From NCBI GenBank assembly GCA_032207245.1, contig CM063506.1, forward strand, positions 20,428,175 through 20,492,174: a stretch of DNA of 64,000 nucleotides. Direction: 5' to 3'. A program made the position numbers and the translations under genes. This DNA comes from Pardosa pseudoannulata. Lineage: Eukaryota > Arthropoda > Arachnida > Araneae > Lycosidae. Shown here one piece after another: positions 58,540 through 64,000 of this stretch. Position 1 is the stretch's first letter. Every line of letters begins with the position of its first letter. A model generated the notes under the pieces. It made no database searches, was not told where the DNA came from, and worked only from the letters and a program-made list of their open reading frames with translations.

Positions 58540-59402
58540 GCAAATTGCGAAACACGAATAAATGAATCTATCAAATATGAGATCAACTGTAAAACATGGA
58601 GAAGGCAACGTGATAATATGGGGATGTATTCCTACGGCAAGTGTTGACCAATTCGTGTTTATAATTCAACGATGGACCAGTAAGTTGATACCAGTTTTTG
58701 AAAAGATAATAAATAGCCTAGTGTATAACATTTTTAAATTTCAATATTATGAAAATGACTCGAAACATTCTGCGATCAACATCCGCTTGTGGCTGCTATA
58801 AACTCGTTAATATTCCTCTCAAGTCACCATATTTGATCATTTTAGAAAATTTATGCTATCAGTTAGACATTGGGCTAATAAACAATAAAAATTTAAGTAT
58901 TGCTTTCTTAGAACTGAATAAAATATGTCAGTACTGTGAAATTCTCGATCTATACCAACACTTTTTGAACAAACACATTAGAAGACATAGAAAATAGAAA
59001 TCCAACAAGAGATAAACTGAAAATATCATGGTTTTAAGTCTTTTAAAATTGAGAACTTTATATAATGTACGAGTTTTACTTTAACTTTTTGTTTTCCACA
59101 TGCTAGATGCATGTGAAATCATCTAAATAATTGTTACTTTTTTTTTGTTAAAAAGTAAGGATTTTTGTGTAAAAGCATTTATATTTCGAAATGTGTAGTG
59201 TGCGAGTTTTCCTTTGACCCTTTTTATTCATAGCCATCTAAATATATGCTATGTTGTTTAAATATTGTGTAAAGCTTAAAATTCTTGCCTAAAAATATTT
59301 ATTAAGTTTTATTTGTTATTTTAAGTAAGAATGCAAAAACTTACTGTTTTTCCCTTTTTAAAATCTCGAGCAAGAAAATAGTATGAGTTTTACTCTGACT
59401 GT
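58540..59402 (+). mobile_element. Tc1 element remnant (copy B) with three end repeats
   Basis: The transposase part at 58562-58997 reads STVKHGEGNVIIWGCIPTAS, then a DNDPKHTA-like ENDSKHSA near 58755. A frame change leads to a decayed SPDLNPIENLW (LKSPYLIILENL). The first of the DDE residues is not covered. Downstream, a GTACGAGTTTTACTTTGAC-type motif is found three times, starting at 59068, 59200 and 59381. This repeats-in-terminal-repeat layout is known from Tc1 relatives such as Minos and Sleeping Beauty. Copy A at 51.2-51.96 kb shows only two. Confidence 0.78.
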
Positions 59403-61051
59403 ACTATAAGTCATTCCGGTAATAGCAGCTAAGCCTATAAACACTCTTGAGAATGAAACTTGATAATGCCAATATTCTTATTATACATTCTTACTCGCGT
59501 TTGGTTTTTAGAGATGCTGAGTATTAGATTGAAATTTTACCACGGACACAGAATAACATTTTAGCTCTGAAACAGGATTAGGAAACAGTTCTGCTTTGTT
59601 ATACGATAATTGGGCAGCTCCGGCATTATTTTTTTGCAATGAAATTCAGATAATTCCAGTATCTTGTCATCTGCTTGGATTGGTTTCAGTAGCAGCTCTT
59701 TCAAACCACTATACAAGGTCTAATACAGTTCCAAATTGTAAGTGCTGCCTTTTCGGAACGGAATTTAAGGCTGCAAATTTCGCTGCTGGCATTGATGTAA
59801 ATTCGTAAATTCGTCTACAAAAGTGCGTTGATGCTAGGAGTTACTGCAAACACTCCTAAAATTTGGTATTTTCTTTTAACACTTAACCGTATCGCAAAAT
59901 TTTCAGAATGATTCTAGTACACTCATCTTAATTGCCGTTTCAATTACATTTTTTTTTTGTAAACGTGATATTACTTCATATCTACGTAACATCAAATGCT
60001 TAACAAGTGCAGCAATTTTTCAAATTAAGTTAATTTTACAGTCAAGTTAAATATCTTTAAATTCTATAATACTAACTCGTTTTTTGCTATTGAATTACAT
60101 TGATATAAATTTGTGATTCGAAAAAAGTTCGAGATAAGTGATGTCGATATATCGAGAGTGTTTATTTTACTGTATTTTATATTTTGTCGAACTTACAAAT
60201 GCGGTTCATCATATTGACTTTGGAAAGTTTAACAGTACACGCTGTTCTGATTATCATTCGGTTGAAAAAAATGTTGACAATAGCTCTGCTAACTAATAAT
60301 AAATTAAGGCTGTTCTTACACTGTTTTATTATGTGATAACACATTGTATGCGGGACACGTACTAGTACATTTTCTGACGATTGATACTTGAGCGCGGGTC
60401 ACGTACTAGTACGGGTTAGTGTAACAATATGGTTTGTTTGTGGGTACAAAAATAACGGTATATACAGGAAAACGAATCCGAATGTTCTTGTCTACTACAT
60501 AGATTCTGGAAAAATTTAGATAAATAAAAACTAGTTTTTACATCAGTGGATGCGGAACCACAGAACTGGAAAAAATTAAAACTATATACTACTATTTCTA
60601 TTTGATTTTTCATATTTACGATACTATTATAAATTTATCCACTAAATATATTTTTTGTTTACAAAAATCTTATGGTTGTTATTTATATATTTCTATTTAT
60701 ATATTCGTTTATATATTTCAATATAAAATACGAAAAGTTGGTTAAAAATTTAAATAATTTTCGATCTATTGAGATTTAACTGAATAACTAAATTTACGCG
60801 CAAAACGCCCGCTCCCGGTACAATTCCGCTGCGAAATGTATCCTCACACAATGTGTTTAAAGATATATTAATTTATGAAATTTAAAAAAATGCCAGTAAA
60901 GAAACTGTAACGCTTTGAAATATTTCAAAAGAATTTAATTAAAACTTTAAAAATGTGTAGCTAATACGAAAATTCTTTTATTTTTTTCTGCTATTTCCAT
61001 TGCGATCAAAATTCCCATTGCCAGACAGCGAAAAATATCCGTCACCATAGC
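59403..61051. other. SLC6 intron, no element recognised
   Basis: AT-rich sequence. The 10-bp palindrome GTACTAGTAC occurs twice, at 60359-60368 and 60403-60412, each preceded by CGGGNCAC. No gene is supported. Confidence 0.5.
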
Positions 61052-62251
61052 CAGGGCCCGACTTACAGAAATGGGGGCCCAGCGCAAACCCATTCATCCG
61101 AGGCCCCCTTTACTCTGCTGTACACAGGTGGTAGCTACGGGGTGATCATTACATGTAGTGAGGCTTAACCATTTAACGGACAGTGGTTTCGGAGCGAAAC
61201 CACCTTTTAAATTCTTTTTCTGCTTTTGAAAGACATGGGATGTACATTTAGGTTTTTTTTATGTTTGACATTTCCAACTCACAACAGAGAGTATACAAGA
61301 GCTCTATACTTCATTTGAAATATACGTCATTAAACTTACTTTCCCTGGAAAAGTCAGTAATATGATTTTTTTACTAATAAACCCAAATAAATGTATCCAA
61401 ACAACACTTATAAATTGTTTATGTTTGGTACGGTCTACTGTCTTTCAACACGACAGTGAATAAGACCGAGACCTACAGTTTAAGGCCGATTCCGAATTGC
61501 TACGAACGTCCATACCTACAGTGGAATTTCAACCCATGAATTCCGGTACCCAAAAGCAGCGCTGTTCTATATGGCCATCGCTCGGCTGTAAATTGGTTAG
61601 TTTTTCTTTATTATACCCTTTTAGATAATAGTCAGTGTTCTCGCAGCATAATTAAACCTTTAAAAAAGCATTTTCACTCCGTACAAGAACTGGATTTTGC
61701 AGTAACCACCCCTCAAATTCCACCCCCTCAAAAAATGTAAAAAAAAATATGCCTTTACATTTATGAAGTTCATAGATACCATGTATGAACTAATTTCATT
61801 AAATCCCAAAGAATTTATAGAAGTGACCTTTAAAGGGTTAAACTATGGACCGCAGAGCCTTCAGAGTGGACTCACTAAGGTAGTTAGTAAAATAAGATTA
61901 GTTTAAAATAAAATGAAAAATTATGAAATAACTAAAATTATAAAAGAAGTTACAAAAAAATTCCTGGAAGGTAAAGCGTGTATTAGAATTTCGCAAGTTC
62001 TCACCCGAGGAATTTTTCTGCCTAAAACAATGCAGCTGCGTGTTCTACATATTTTTCCCACACTTACATTTGTGAACAAGCTCTGTAATGGTACTGAATA
62101 AGTCAAAAACTAAAAGAAATTGTCGATAATTTAAAGTGAATTTTAGACATACGTATCATACTTTTAACTTGAAATGGCAGTGAATTTGGGGGCCCCTTTT
62201 GACTGGGGGCCCGGGCGCTTGCCCGTTTGCCCTGTTGGAAATCAGGGCATA
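61052..62251 (+). mobile_element. Non-autonomous hAT-like element, 1200 bp
   Basis: The left end CAGGGCCCGACTTACAG pairs with a decayed right end (GGAAATCAGGGCATA), and GC-rich GGGGGCCCAGCGC / GGGGGCCCGGGCGC stretches lie inside both ends. The 8-bp duplication ACCATAGC (61044-61051 and 62252-62259) is exact. There is no transposase frame. A SINE remnant sits within it. Confidence 0.78.
61423..61588 (-). repeat. tRNA-derived SINE (copy 4), nested in a hAT
   Basis: Minus-strand copy with the tail complement GTTTGGTACGGTCTACTG, the body GGCCGATTCCGAATTGCTAC and a decayed B box. Flanks TAAATTGTTTA and TAAATTGGTTA look like a target duplication. Older than copies 1-3 by visible divergence. Confidence 0.8.
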
Positions 62252-62280
62252 ACCATAGCCAAAGTTACAAATATTCATAA

Positions 62281-62335
62281 CAGTAAGGGGATCTCATTAG
62301 TCCTGGTGAACAAAACAGTAGTTGAACTTCGTTCC
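62281..62335 (+). repeat. SINE tail fragment (possible)
   Basis: ATCTCATTAGTCCTGG, then AACAGTAG and CGTTCCAAACG resemble the SINE 3' part. No head is present. Confidence 0.35.
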
Positions 62336-63795
62336 AAACGTAGGCGGATTTAATCGTAGGCAGACTGGGCTGCAACCCAGATACCCCCAGCTACTCAGAA
62401 GTGTGTCAAAGGGAGCTAGAGAATTGACTGGCTGAGCAAATTGAGCCAAACTTACGTTAGATTTGCATTTATTACCATATTCTCGCTTTTCATACATAAA
62501 GTTTTAAATTAAATTACATAATACAAATATTACATTTAGAGTATTTGCATATTTCTATACAGCGCTGATTATACTGGCGCCATTGACTGTGAAAATAGTT
62601 TCAAATGCCAATTTAAATAGCTGCCAAGGAGCAACAAGACTTTCCTTTATACTTTAAAATAATTTTTTTACTTTTATAATTTTAATCGAATGTTTCACGA
62701 GCCAGGTGTGCCAATTTGTAAACATTGAAAATAGTACACACTAATTTGCATCAAAGAGGTAGGTGTTGGAGGTTTTTTTTTTTTAAGGCTTTGTATATCT
62801 TTGGACACAATATACATACTAGATAATTTTGCGTATGTTTACTGCTTAAATAAAACAATCCATTCTACTAAAGTATTTAACGTCTCAAATTGAAAATGCA
62901 CAATATTTCATTTTCAAAATAGGCACACATTTCAAAATTGTAAACAACCCGTAAAACGGTATAGGAAGTATTTTATTTAGATTTATTTATTATATTTAAA
63001 TGTTTTACATATTTCCTGTATAACATTTACATATTTATGTAAGAAATAAACATTTTAAAAAATAACAAAAATTTGAGGTAAGAACTCAGAAATGAATTAC
63101 TACATATAATAATCCAATGTTATTAGGCTAAAAAAAATCTATAATCTTTAATCCAAAAATTTCTACCTTTCCTACGATTTTGGGATAGGAAATATGCTAA
63201 AGTTCAGAATAATCAAAAGTATATTTGAACACCAATACGAAACCAACCTTACCAAAATATATTAGTTTTGATTTTCCGAAAACTTAATTTTTTTTGTTTC
63301 TATACAAATATATTCTAAAAATCGGAAAATTTTGGAAAATCCTATTTTTTGACCGATATTTGTAGAATCGCAATTATAAATTCTTAGCAACTGATTTTTT
63401 TCTCAGCAGTCGCCATGTCTGCGTGAAGCAAATAAATATTGTAATATAATAAATTATTGGTAACTCCTCACGTTTTACTAATAGCTTAACTCAGTATGAT
63501 GTAAAATTTTTCCTAAATTTTTGAATTCTCGTTTCTTTATGATATAAAATGTTACTTGTATGTTCGTAATTTTGTTGGGCATTTTATCTATATCATCTCG
63601 GTTTATTAAATTTATTGTAAATAAAAATAATTAATAATAAAACTGTATATTATCTGTTAAAATGTTTATGCATCATAAGAAAAATTTATAATTTATATAA
63701 TGTTGTGAAAACGGCCTACAGCAGTTTCTTGTACAGATGTTCCCACAAAAAAAAACATCCTTTTCTTCGAAAGCCACCTTTCTAAACTTCATTAG
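62336..63795. other. SLC6 intron, nothing recognised
   Basis: AT-rich sequence without supported gene or repeat. Confidence 0.5.
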
Positions 63796-63984
63796 GCCGA
63801 ACGCTGGCCGATTGGTTAGGGCACTGATCGTTGGTACCGGAGTTCGTAGGTTCGAATCCCACAATGACATGGATGTTCGTAGCCGTTCGGAATTGGCTTT
63901 AAGCAGTAGGTCCCGGTCTCATTAGCCCTCGTGTGCAAAACAGTAGACCGTAGCGCTCCAAACCAAACCAAACCAAACCAAACC
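63796..63984 (+). repeat. tRNA-derived SINE (copy 5)
   Basis: Near-intact plus-strand copy: GCCGAACGCTGGCCGATTGG head, B box GGTTCGAATCCC exact, GTTCGTAGCCGTTCGGAATT body, and a long CCAAA-repeat tail. The exact B box makes it a good reference copy. The right flank is too close to the window end to find the duplication. Confidence 0.92.
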
Positions 63985-64000
63985 TCAAACCTAACCTTAC

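Noticed and set aside
1..64000. CRISPR arrays, operons, riboswitches or other prokaryotic systems
   Set aside because: No spaced repeats of CRISPR type and no dense gene packing; introns and eukaryotic TEs throughout.
46130..64000. Further SLC6 exons
   Set aside because: Looked for family blocks after TM1 (such as an AFLIPY-like start); none were recognised on the + strand, so none are reported.

Overview
This is AT-rich nuclear DNA from an animal with introns, GT/AG splice sites and many transposable elements (TEs). The mix of BEL/Pao and Gypsy LTR retrotransposons, hAT, Tc1/mariner, Tigger, piggyBac and P-type DNA transposons, and a class-II-tRNA-headed SINE with a CCAAA-rich tail fits an arthropod, most likely an arachnid such as a spider. 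That assignment is inference; nothing here fixes the species. Only two host protein genes are supported, both on the + strand and both incomplete: the terminal exon of a 17-beta-HSD type 10 / 3-hydroxyacyl-CoA dehydrogenase gene (3026-3216) and the first coding exon of an SLC6 sodium/chloride-dependent transporter (45934-46129). The SLC6 exon is preceded by a 34-codon upstream ORF whose stop overlaps the main start codon as ATGA. A minus-strand pseudogene of a UBL4A/GET5-like protein lies at about 44.3-44.6 kb.

Layout. 1-3.2 kb: intron and last exon of the HSD10-like gene. 3.2-18.8 kb: decayed mariner transposase split by a SINE, a Tigger element, a BEL solo LTR, a Tc1/mariner element, a piggyBac element with an hAT nested inside it, and SINEs. 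18.8-27.1 kb: Gypsy integrase remnant, then a BEL/Pao copy in circularly permuted order around one LTR, bounded by two halves of one hAT insertion. 28.7-35.4 kb: tandem repeats, a THAP-type P element with inverted repeats, a small hAT, and tRNA-like fragments. 35.4-41.4 kb: a second BEL/Pao copy with a primer-binding site, polypurine tract and two same-family LTRs in tandem. 41.8-42.2 kb: probable solo LTR. 44.3-46.1 kb: UBL4A-like pseudogene and SLC6 exon 1. 46.1-64 kb: apparently one SLC6 intron holding four hAT elements with good target-site duplications, two Tc1 remnants with repeated end motifs, a LINE RNase H remnant, a Tigger-like short element, tandem repeats and SINEs.

The two host genes show no functional link; they are neighbours separated by about 42 kb of TE-rich intergenic DNA. 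The strongest unusual signal is the permuted BEL element at 20.2-27.1 kb. The two hAT halves carry the same 8-bp target duplication on their outer ends, and joining the two junctions keeps the BEL reading frame open across the join. This is the expected trace of a one-LTR circle or an LTR-LTR tandem. I found no new biochemical system, only this structural arrangement and the overlapping upstream ORF as the points most worth following.
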